This document shows, piece by piece, positions 1-5,474 of a stretch of DNA of 5,474 bases (position 1 is the first letter of the stretch; each line of letters opens with the position of its first letter). The stretch is from assembly GCA_023435965.1 (NCBI GenBank), contig JAEZLC010000140.1:1-5474 (forward strand), written 5' to 3'. Both the position numbers and the translations under genes were made by a program. The notes under the pieces were generated by a model. That model was not told the DNA's origin. It made no database searches and saw nothing but the letters and a program-made list of their open reading frames with translations. The DNA comes from Cyanobacteria bacterium OH_CDB_58 (lineage in GTDB: Bacteria > Cyanobacteriota > Vampirovibrionia > Gastranaerophilales > Gastranaerophilaceae).

Positions 1-1159
1 GCTCAGCGAGTTTGAAAGCTCCGAAAGAGAAAAATCCGGCATAAAGAATTTGAGAGTCGGTTATAGCAAGAATTTCGGATATTTCATCGAGATTACTAAT
101 TCTAACTTAGCTGCAGTGCCTTCAAATTATATTAGAAGACAGACACTCACTAATGCTGAGCGTTTCATTACGGATGAGCTTAAAAAACATGAGACGGATG
201 TATTGTCCGCACAGTATAAGTCAACAGAGCTAGAATATAAGATTTTCAGTGATTTGAGAGAGTATTCAAAAGAGTATGCTGTTCATATCAAGGAAATAGC
301 ACAAAAATTATCCCGATTGGATGTGCTTTTGTCTTTCGCTACTGTGGCAATCGAGGCAAATTATGTAAAGCCGGAAATAGTCGATTCTAATGAATTGTAC
401 ATAAAAGATGGCAGGCATCCAGTGGTCGAAAAAATCCTTCCTATGGGCAAATATGTGTCTAATGATTTAAAACTGGTAGCTAATACCCATAGCTCGACTG
501 ATACACAGTTTATGATCTTAACAGGTCCCAATATGGCAGGAAAATCTACGTATATGAGGCAAAATGCCCTTATTGTTATCCTTGCACAAATCGGTTCTTT
601 TGTACCTGCTGACTATGCTCGAGTTGGAATTGTTGACAAAATTTTTACCAGAGTCGGAGCGGTTGATGATTTGTCTTTGGGGCAATCTACATTTATGGTG
701 GAAATGAGCGAAACTGCTTATATTCTTAATTCCGCTACAGAAAAAAGCCTTATTTTGCTTGATGAAATCGGCAGGGGAACAAGTACTTATGACGGTGTTG
801 CGATTGCCTGGTCTGTAGCTGAATATATCGCAACTCAAATAAAAGCAAGGACAATCTTTGCCACACACTATCATGAACTGAATGTTATGCCTAATTCAAT
901 CGAACAGATTAAAAATTACAGAATAACAATTTCTGAACAAGAAGGCGAAATAGAGTTTTTAAGAAAAGTCGTAGAGGGATCTGCAAGTAAAAGTTATGGA
1001 ATTCAAGTTGCAAAGATGGCAGGTCTTCCAAATTCTGTGGTAAATAAAGCTCAGACATTAATGACAAAAATGCAGAAGGACTTTTCCAAAGATCTTTCAA
1101 CGAGAAAAAATAAATCTTCAGAACCTAGCGTTCCGCAGCTTACTTTGAGTTTCGATTAG
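1..1159 (+). CDS. mutS: DNA mismatch repair protein MutS, C-terminal part (5' end cut by window)
   Basis: MutS binds mismatched DNA as a dimer and uses ATP to recruit MutL in mismatch repair. The reading frame is open from base 2 and shows 385 residues; the leftmost ATG/TTG-type codons are internal, because the frame already reads as MutS (SGIKNLRVGYSKNFGYF) at the edge. By comparison with E. coli MutS as I remember it, the window opens in the clamp domain and about half the protein lies outside. Visible in order: end of the clamp and the lever helices (RRQTLTNAERF), then the ATPase domain with Walker A GPNMAGKST (visible residues 175-183, bases 524-550), FTRVGAVDDL, the STFMVEMSET motif, Walker B with Asp-Glu (bases 761-766) followed by IGRGTSTYDG, and ATHYHEL (residues 287-293). 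The dimerising helix-turn-helix region (ASKSYGIQVAKMAGLP) follows. The extreme C-terminus, QLTLSFD, resembles a beta-clamp binding motif. All ATPase motifs are intact. The gene ends one base from the convergent stop of the next gene. Confidence 0.97.
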   Translation, partial: LSEFESSEREKSGIKNLRVGYSKNFGYFIEITNSNLAAVPSNYIRRQTLTNAERFITDELKKHETDVLSAQYKSTELEYKIFSDLREYSKEYAVHIKEIAQKLSRLDVLLSFATVAIEANYVKPEIVDSNELYIKDGRHPVVEKILPMGKYVSNDLKLVANTHSSTDTQFMILTGPNMAGKSTYMRQNALIVILAQIGSFVPADYARVGIVDKIFTRVGAVDDLSLGQSTFMVEMSETAYILNSATEKSLILLDEIGRGTSTYDGVAIAWSVAEYIATQIKARTIFATHYHELNVMPNSIEQIKNYRITISEQEGEIEFLRKVVEGSASKSYGIQVAKMAGLPNSVVNKAQTLMTKMQKDFSKDLSTRKNKSSEPSVPQLTLSFD

Positions 1160-1160
1160 C

Positions 1161-2102
1161 TTATAGGTTTAATTTTTTTGCCAAAGCCGGAGCTATTTCT
1201 TCCCAGGCTTTTGCTGTTGGATGGCAATCTTCTCCGAAGTGGTATGGAGCATCAGTTAGATTTACTTTTACAAAATCATCGGTTCTCATAATTATAAAGC
1301 CAGCTTTTTCAAGATCCTTGTACATGTTTTCAAGGTTCTTATCTTCTCTTGCACAAGGCGAGTATATAAGAAAAATAAACTTTGAGTTTGGGTAGTGTTG
1401 TTTTGTCAGCTTCAATGATTCTTTCATCATTTTTGAAAACATAGTGACATTTTTGGTGTTAAAAAGAGGATTATTTAATTTCCTTTCATGCATTTGTTGC
1501 AGTTCTTTTACTATGAAAAAATGCCAAAGAGGCTTTAAAAAGGGCTTTATTTCAACAAATTCGCCGTTTTGTTCTTTATACCTTAAATTAACGCAATTGC
1601 CCCAAAATCCGCCATATTGATAAAAGTTTAATCTGTTTAAATGATCGTCAATGAACGTATATATTATATAGTCAGGATTTTGAACTTCTTTGTAAAACGA
1701 ATCTTGCTTTAGCTGATACAACATATGCTGAGCTCCCCATCCAGAACATGCTTTGTTGTACACAGTGCTTTTAGCTATTTTAGCCAGGATGTGAGAAAAT
1801 GTTTCGTCAGGTTTTAAATTGGCACCGTATGTAAAAGAACAGCCAAATAGCAAAATAGTATGTTTTTGGCCGTATTTTTCAGTTGGTCTAAATCCTAGAT
1901 CCAAAAAAAAGTCATAGGTTTTGGTGCCGTAGTACGTATCTTCAGCTTTAAAAAACCCGCCTGAGTGTTTTGCATCCTCAATGTATTTTTTTCTTTCCAA
2001 GTTATAAAGCGTTATTTCCAACACTGTTAAAAGAAGAGCAAATACTAAAAGATTTTTAAGTATTAGGCTGAATATTTTCGTAAATCTGTTTTTATTTTGC
2101 AT
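1161..2102 (-). CDS. Membrane-anchored SGNH/GDSL-hydrolase-like protein
   Basis: This 313-residue protein is probably an extracytoplasmic ester hydrolase or acyl-transfer enzyme of the SGNH superfamily; its substrate cannot be read from sequence. Residues about 13-31 form one hydrophobic segment after a basic N-terminus (MQNKNRFTK), which suggests an uncleaved membrane anchor with the domain outside. SGNH block I is GCSFTYG with the candidate nucleophile Ser89. Block II is probably CSGWGAQ (residues 119-125, Gly121 or Gly123). The position of block III reads YTFIDDHLNR (148-157), with Asp/His instead of the usual Gly-x-Asn-Asp. Block V is DCHPTAKAWEEIA with Asp292 and His294 as the other triad members. 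The start is the only Met before residue 127; it lacks a clear Shine-Dalgarno site, with only GAAG too far upstream. It lies 53 bases downstream of the 111-residue gene on the same strand. Its stop is separated from that of mutS by one base. The superfamily is well supported; a role in modifying surface polysaccharide is inference. Confidence 0.8.
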   Translation of the reverse strand: MQNKNRFTKIFSLILKNLLVFALLLTVLEITLYNLERKKYIEDAKHSGGFFKAEDTYYGTKTYDFFLDLGFRPTEKYGQKHTILLFGCSFTYGANLKPDETFSHILAKIAKSTVYNKACSGWGAQHMLYQLKQDSFYKEVQNPDYIIYTFIDDHLNRLNFYQYGGFWGNCVNLRYKEQNGEFVEIKPFLKPLWHFFIVKELQQMHERKLNNPLFNTKNVTMFSKMMKESLKLTKQHYPNSKFIFLIYSPCAREDKNLENMYKDLEKAGFIIMRTDDFVKVNLTDAPYHFGEDCHPTAKAWEEIAPALAKKLNL

Positions 2103-2138
2103 TTATAATATAACTTCAAACTATTTATAATATTATAC

Positions 2139-2167
2139 TATAAAGCATAAAATATTTATTTTTTCAA
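2139..2167 (-). promoter_or_regulatory. Candidate internal promoter ahead of the SGNH-like gene
   Basis: Read on the minus strand, TTGAAA (2167-2162) is followed after 17 bases by TTTATA (2144-2139), a fair match to the bacterial housekeeping -35/-10 pattern, and sits about 37 bases before the ATG of the SGNH-like gene. The -35 box lies inside the last codons of the upstream 111-residue gene. A TATAAT follows slightly further on (2137-2132), within the palindrome TATAATATTATA, but has no good -35 at the right spacing. The region is nearly all A and T, so matches of this kind arise easily by chance. Confidence 0.25.
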
Positions 2168-2491
2168 CACTTTTAGAGGCAGTTTTATTATGTTTAACAG
2201 AGTGCTTCCTATGGCTTGCAAGCCTTTTATCGGGTTTTTACTGCCTTTTGATAAAATAACACCTGTTATGTACGTTGCCAGAGCAGCAAGACCTATTTTT
2301 CTGGGATCTGTAGGGGTTTTAGTTTTTCCGTTAGGATTAAATACGTCTTTCTGAGGTGTTGACGCAGGCAGTTTTAAGTTTGATTGCTGAAGATATGGCG
2401 ATGGGGTGTCAAAAATAATCTGATTGACATCATAAGGAAGAACTCCTGATAAAGAGAGCATATCGTATGCACTTGGAAAGTTTGTTGACAT
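2156..2491 (-). CDS. Hypothetical small membrane-associated protein, 111 residues
   Basis: I do not recognise this family. The N-terminal third (MSTNFPSAYDMLSLSGVL, then PYDVNQIIFDTPSPYLQQ) looks soluble. Residues about 36-64 form a low-complexity linker rich in Pro, Thr, Lys and Asn. Residues about 67-81 (IGLAALATYITGVIL) are hydrophobic enough for one membrane segment. The final stretch (about 88-111) is amphipathic and ends strongly basic (LPLKVLKK). There is no signal peptide, no lipobox and no cysteine. The ATG at 2491 is preceded by GGCGGGAAAAACT, so the Shine-Dalgarno site is weak at best. Support for a real gene is the clear run of organised protein-like sequence, its filling of an otherwise empty stretch, and its position 53 bases upstream of the SGNH-like gene on the same strand. 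It could anchor or scaffold something at the membrane, but that is guesswork. A small phage- or secretion-related protein is an alternative with no direct support. Confidence 0.65.
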   Translation of the reverse strand: MSTNFPSAYDMLSLSGVLPYDVNQIIFDTPSPYLQQSNLKLPASTPQKDVFNPNGKTKTPTDPRKIGLAALATYITGVILSKGSKNPIKGLQAIGSTLLNIIKLPLKVLKK

Positions 2492-2504
2492 AGTTTTTCC
2501 CGCC

Positions 2505-2515
2505 GGTTACTAACC
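2505..2515. repeat. Short perfect palindrome, possible operator
   Basis: GGTTACTAACC reads as GGTTA and TAACC, perfect inverted arms around one central base, in a region otherwise dominated by A and T. The single-base centre cannot form an RNA hairpin loop, so if it has a function, protein binding to DNA is the likelier one. It ends 14 bases before the start codon of the 111-residue gene and would fall in its leader or promoter. An 11-base palindrome can occur by chance. Confidence 0.3.
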
Positions 2516-2546
2516 TACATATATAAAGTATTTTGTATCTAGAAAA

Positions 2547-2576
2547 TTGCTTTTTCTTTGGATCTCCTGTTAAAAT
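2547..2576 (+). promoter_or_regulatory. Candidate promoter of the glycosyltransferase-rimO unit
   Basis: TTGCTT (2547-2552) and TAAAAT (2571-2576) are separated by 18 bases and resemble the housekeeping -35 and -10 boxes. Transcription would begin near 2583, leaving a very short leader that still includes the Shine-Dalgarno site. The heptamer TTAAAAT recurs ten bases later (2580-2586), so the exact -10 is uncertain. This is pattern matching only. Confidence 0.35.
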
Positions 2577-2586
2577 TGTTTAAAAT

Positions 2587-2594
2587 AAGGAGAG
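2587..2594 (+). promoter_or_regulatory. Strong Shine-Dalgarno site that fixes the glycosyltransferase start
   Basis: AAGGAGAG lies three bases before the ATG at 2598, and its AGGAG core lies five bases before it. It is the best ribosome binding site in the window and settles the start of the 567-residue protein. The other gene starts visible here have weak sites. Confidence 0.75.
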
Positions 2595-2597
2595 TTT

Positions 2598-4301
2598 ATG
2601 TTTGATGTTATAAAGAAAGAGAAAAACGCATTATTGTTTATTCTTTTATTTTTTCTGGCAAATTTGTGTTTTTTCTTTTTAAAGCAAGGTTCATTGACTG
2701 CTGATGTGGGTAGAGAGTTCTATATCCCTTGGCAAATGCTCAAAGGGCAGCTTTTGTACAAAGACATTTTTAATATATATGGACCTCTCTCTTATCAGAT
2801 AAATTCAATGGCATATGCGATTTTTGGCCAAAAAATTCTCACTTTATATTCGCTTGGCGTTTTAAATTCATTTGTCATTCTTAATTCTCTTTATTTAATT
2901 TCTAGAGAATTTTTAAGCAAGATATATTCTGTTTTGATTGTTTGTTTTGTGGCATATGCATGTGTTTTTCAGGTCGGACTTTTCAACTTTAATCTGCCGT
3001 ACTCGTTTGCGATGATATATGGGTTTTCTTCGTTTCTTCTTTCTGTTTTTTGTCTTATTAAGTATGTAAAGAGTCAAAAATCAACCTTTGTTGTTCTTTC
3101 TTGTTTGCTATGCGGTTTTTCAATTGCGTGCAAATATGAATATCTTTTGTTTCCTTTATTTATCGCTTATGTGGTTTTCTTTTTAGTTCCGTTGGAGAAA
3201 AAAGAACTTTTAAAGTGTATTGCTGCTTTTTTGTTCTTTCCTCTTCTTTCCTTTGGTTCTCTATTTATACAGGGAGTCGGTGCTCAGGATTTTTTAAAGA
3301 CGATAAATTATTTGAAGATAATGTCAGGAACTGAGAGCATAAAACATTTGTATACGTACTATTCCGGTACTTATTTTAATTTGAAGGTGTTTCTCTCGGT
3401 AATTAAGAATTTTTCTTATCTTGCCGGTCTGTTTTTTATCCTTTTTTCATTTGAATCATTTAGAAAAAGTGCAAAAACTCCTTCACTGCAAAAGTTTTAT
3501 ACTTTTGTTTTTATCCTTGTGACGTTTTTAGTCGTCTTCTTTTTTAAGCTTTATACCGGATTCGGTTTTTTCCCGATGTTAATGTTTTTGCTGACGGTCT
3601 TGTTTATAAAAATAATAATAAAAGAACCTTCGGAGTTTGTATTGTACGCAAGTTCTATCATTGCTTCTTTTAAAACATTTTTTGCATTAAATCTTTTTGT
3701 GTATGGTATTTTCACTCTTCCTCTTTTGCTTGTTGCTATGGTTGTGTTTTTGCTGGCAACATTCGCAAGAACAAATAAATACGAATCTGTTAATAATGCA
3801 GTTCAAACATCGGTTTTGTTTTTGCTCGCAGCATTTGTTCTTTATTTCGCTTTTGTGGATTTTAACTCTCTTAAACAAAAGTCCTCCACTCTTATTACAA
3901 ATAAAGGTTATATCCATGGGGCTAAAGGAACAGTTTCTACTTACGATGAATTGATTGATTTTGTATTGTCTGAAACAAAACCTCAGGATAAAGTCTTAAT
4001 GTTGCCGGAAGCTCCTTTTATTAACTTTCTGACCCAGAGAGATTCGGATAATTATTATCACAGTTTAATTCCTTTGTACTTTGATACTTTTGGCGAAGAT
4101 AATGTTATAGAGCATTTTCAAAAAAACAAGCCGGAATATATTGTAATAAATAACAGAAACACTGCTGATTACGGGCATGTGTATATGTGTGTTGATTATG
4201 CTTTTGATTTTTGTAATTTCGTAGAAGAAAATTATTCTTCTGTTAAAATAATAGAAGGCAAGTATAAAGCTGTTATTTATAAAAGAAAAGATTTGAAATG
4301 A
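2598..4301 (+). CDS. Polytopic GT-C-type glycosyltransferase-like protein (ArnT/PMT family 39-like)
   Basis: This 567-residue membrane protein resembles the ArnT/PMT group (GT39/GT83-like), which transfers sugars from polyprenyl-phosphate carriers on the outer face of the membrane; donor and acceptor are unknown. After a first membrane helix (about 11-28) comes the acidic loop typical of GT-C enzymes, ADVGREFYIPWQML with Asp36 and Glu40, then LLYKDIFNIYGPLSYQIN with Asp56. About ten more hydrophobic segments follow, roughly at 80-100, 109-127, 138-155, 163-198 (probably two), 206-225, 270-285, 300-316, 322-340, 362-388 and 403-420. Between them lie KYEY after the cytoplasm-side turn (179-182) and SFKTFFALNLFVYG (357-370). 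A soluble C-terminal domain (about 421-567) contains LPEAPFINFLTQR and KPEYIVINNRN. The start is fixed by the Shine-Dalgarno site. The stop TGA overlaps the ATG of rimO. Phe is very abundant, in keeping with AT-rich DNA and membrane location. Family assignment at fold level is firm; exact activity is not. Confidence 0.82.
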   Translation: MFDVIKKEKNALLFILLFFLANLCFFFLKQGSLTADVGREFYIPWQMLKGQLLYKDIFNIYGPLSYQINSMAYAIFGQKILTLYSLGVLNSFVILNSLYLISREFLSKIYSVLIVCFVAYACVFQVGLFNFNLPYSFAMIYGFSSFLLSVFCLIKYVKSQKSTFVVLSCLLCGFSIACKYEYLLFPLFIAYVVFFLVPLEKKELLKCIAAFLFFPLLSFGSLFIQGVGAQDFLKTINYLKIMSGTESIKHLYTYYSGTYFNLKVFLSVIKNFSYLAGLFFILFSFESFRKSAKTPSLQKFYTFVFILVTFLVVFFFKLYTGFGFFPMLMFLLTVLFIKIIIKEPSEFVLYASSIIASFKTFFALNLFVYGIFTLPLLLVAMVVFLLATFARTNKYESVNNAVQTSVLFLLAAFVLYFAFVDFNSLKQKSSTLITNKGYIHGAKGTVSTYDELIDFVLSETKPQDKVLMLPEAPFINFLTQRDSDNYYHSLIPLYFDTFGEDNVIEHFQKNKPEYIVINNRNTADYGHVYMCVDYAFDFCNFVEENYSSVKIIEGKYKAVIYKRKDLK

Positions 4302-5474
4302 AAAAGATTGCTCTAATAAACCACGGATGTGCAAAAAATCTGGTGGACTCAGAATTGATGCTGGGTATTTTGTCAAAAGACGGGTACAAAATTACTTTGG
4401 ATGAAACAAAGGCGGACTTGATAATCATCAATACCTGTTCATTTATCCATGATGCTGAGACGGAGTCCGTTCAAAGCATTTTGGAAATGGTAAATGAAGG
4501 TAAAAAGGTTATAATTACAGGCTGTTTGCCTCAGAAACACAAAAAAGATCTTAAAATAGCAATCCCTGAAGCTGTTGCATTTTTGGGGACTTCTGATTTT
4601 GCGAAGATTTCTTCTGTTGTTTCTTCTCTTTTTGCGAAAGAAGATAAAGAATTGTTTGAGGTTTCTGACAATCCTCAATATGCTTATCCTGAAGAGGTTG
4701 AAAGACAACAAATAACTGTAGGTTCAAGTTCCTATATCAAGATTGCCGAGGGTTGTGACTTTGAATGCGGTTATTGCATCATTCCAAAATTAAGAGGACC
4801 TTATAAATCAAGAAGTATAGAAAATATTGTAAAAGAAGCAAGAAATCTTGCCCAAAAAGGGGTGAGTGAAATTGTTTTGATCGCTCAAGATACAACAAGT
4901 TACGGCACCGACTTGTATAACAAGCCGATGCTTGCAGAGCTTTTATATAAACTCAATGAAATTGAGGAACTTGGATGGATAAGAATAATGTATACATATC
5001 CATCTATGATAACAGATGAGCTGCTGACAGCCATGGCGGAACTTGATAAGGTTGTTAAATATGTTGATATTCCTCTTCAGCATTCAAGCAACCGGGTATT
5101 GAAACTCATGAAACGACCGGCACAGGACTATAAAAAATTAATCAATAAAATGCGAAAAATGATCCCCTCAATCGGCATTAGGACGACTTTTATTGTTGGA
5201 TATCCTGGCGAAACACAGGAAGACTTTGATAACTTGTATGATTTTATAGAAGAGATGAAGTTTGATAAGTTGGGTGTTTTCGAATATTCAAGAGAAAAAG
5301 AAACATTTGCATATTCTTTGCCTGATCAGATTCTTGCAAGAACTAAGAAACAGAGAAAAAATAAGCTGATGAAGCTTCAACAAAAAATATCGAAATCAAT
5401 TAATGAAAAGATGATAGGTAAAACTATTGATTGTATTATAGAAGCAGTGGCTGATGACGGCAGTATAATAGGCA
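4298..5474 (+). CDS. rimO: Ribosomal protein S12 methylthiotransferase RimO (3' end cut by window)
   Basis: RimO is a radical-SAM enzyme with two iron-sulfur clusters that adds a methylthio group to the conserved aspartate of ribosomal protein S12. The frame is open from the ATG at 4298 to the window edge, giving 392 residues of an expected 430-450. The N-terminal methylthiotransferase domain has the three cluster cysteines Cys11 (NHGCAKN), Cys47 (NTCSF) and Cys76 (TGCLPQ). The radical-SAM CxxxCxxC motif is Cys153, Cys157 and Cys160 (EGCDFECGYC). LIAQDTTSYG (194-203) and DIPLQHSSNRVLKLMKRP (257-274) point to RimO, since the related tRNA enzyme MiaB usually has QNVNSYG-type sequence at the first of these. 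TFIVGYPGET (297-306) is the glycine-rich strand of the barrel. The TRAM domain begins near residue 372 and is cut. The start overlaps the upstream stop in ATGA, with only weak A/G-rich sequence before it, so translation is probably coupled to the glycosyltransferase gene. Confidence 0.95.
   Translation, partial: MKKIALINHGCAKNLVDSELMLGILSKDGYKITLDETKADLIIINTCSFIHDAETESVQSILEMVNEGKKVIITGCLPQKHKKDLKIAIPEAVAFLGTSDFAKISSVVSSLFAKEDKELFEVSDNPQYAYPEEVERQQITVGSSSYIKIAEGCDFECGYCIIPKLRGPYKSRSIENIVKEARNLAQKGVSEIVLIAQDTTSYGTDLYNKPMLAELLYKLNEIEELGWIRIMYTYPSMITDELLTAMAELDKVVKYVDIPLQHSSNRVLKLMKRPAQDYKKLINKMRKMIPSIGIRTTFIVGYPGETQEDFDNLYDFIEEMKFDKLGVFEYSREKETFAYSLPDQILARTKKQRKNKLMKLQQKISKSINEKMIGKTIDCIIEAVADDGSIIG

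Larger units (their letters stand above)
2492..2597. other. Divergent intergenic region
   Basis: These 106 bases separate the minus-strand 111-residue gene from the plus-strand glycosyltransferase gene, so they should carry the promoters of both units. On the plus strand there is a reasonable promoter and a strong ribosome binding site. On the minus strand I find no clear -35/-10 pair; only TA-rich sequence around 2517-2535 could serve as a -10. A short palindrome lies next to the minus-strand start. No RNA gene, riboswitch or terminator hairpin is visible. Confidence 0.7.

Noticed and set aside
518..1100. Minus-strand open frames at 518-874 and 909-1100
   Set aside because: They lie fully inside mutS, whose motifs are intact in the plus frame. 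Their translations are Cys- or Leu-rich shadows without domain features.
50..1159. TTG at 50 as a true start of a short MutS-like protein
   Set aside because: The frame is open to the window edge and the upstream codons already encode conserved MutS sequence, so the gene starts outside the window.
1176..1219. Inverted AAAGCC/GGCTTT arms near a run of seven T (about 1171-1218), considered as a mutS terminator
   Set aside because: On the plus strand the T-run comes before the hairpin, not after it. On the minus strand it reads as A. The loop is long and the arms lie inside the SGNH-like coding region (APALAKK).
2126..2137. TATAATATTATA palindrome as an operator or terminator
   Set aside because: It is made only of A and T in an A/T-only stretch, so symmetry by chance is expected, and it has no GC stem for termination.
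2517..2560. A minus-strand promoter for the 111-residue gene
   Set aside because: TA-rich -10-like hexamers exist, but no -35-like hexamer sits at acceptable spacing, so I could not single one out.
3687..3954. Open frames on both strands at 3687-3917 (minus) and 3697-3954 (plus)
   Set aside because: Both are shadows of a membrane-segment region of the glycosyltransferase gene, where T-rich codons give long open frames in other phases.
4065..4711. Minus-strand open frames at 4065-4376 and 4439-4711
   Set aside because: They lie opposite the end of the glycosyltransferase gene and the N-terminal domain of rimO, which has all its cluster cysteines. No protein-like motifs are present.

Overview
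The window is AT-rich bacterial chromosome with tightly packed genes. It holds five protein-coding genes, two of them cut by the window edges. I see no rRNA, tRNA, CRISPR array, insertion sequence or phage gene. The two recognisable housekeeping genes, mutS and rimO, show only that this is a bacterium. The base composition, the cyanobacterial look of the RimO N-terminal half and the style of the membrane glycosyltransferase would suit a non-photosynthetic relative of Cyanobacteria (Vampirovibrionia/Gastranaerophilales). That placement is a low-confidence impression and other AT-rich anaerobe lineages are not excluded.

Layout, left to right. (1) Positions 1-1159, plus strand: the C-terminal part of the mismatch-repair ATPase MutS, with an intact ATPase domain and a terminal QLTLSF motif that resembles a sliding-clamp binding site. 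(2) Positions 1161-2102, minus strand: a membrane-anchored SGNH/GDSL-hydrolase-like protein. It converges on mutS with a single base between the two stop codons. (3) Positions 2156-2491, minus strand: an unrecognised 111-residue protein with a Pro/Thr/Lys-rich middle and a hydrophobic, basic C-terminal half. It lies directly upstream of the SGNH gene and is read in the same direction. (4) A 106-base divergent intergenic region (2492-2597) with a short perfect palindrome, a candidate promoter and a strong Shine-Dalgarno site. (5) Positions 2598-4301, plus strand: a 567-residue polytopic GT-C-type glycosyltransferase-like protein. (6) Position 4298 to the right edge, plus strand: rimO, the radical-SAM methylthiotransferase for ribosomal protein S12. 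It overlaps the glycosyltransferase gene by an ATGA junction.

The two envelope-type proteins (SGNH hydrolase-like and GT-C-like) sit on opposite sides of the divergent region and could both act on cell-surface glycans, but nothing in the sequence links them directly. The glycosyltransferase and rimO are almost certainly co-transcribed and translationally coupled, although their roles are unrelated. The two minus-strand genes form a likely transcription unit, possibly with an extra internal promoter ahead of the SGNH gene. I found no convincing undescribed multi-gene system. The least explained elements are the 111-residue protein and the palindrome just upstream of it.
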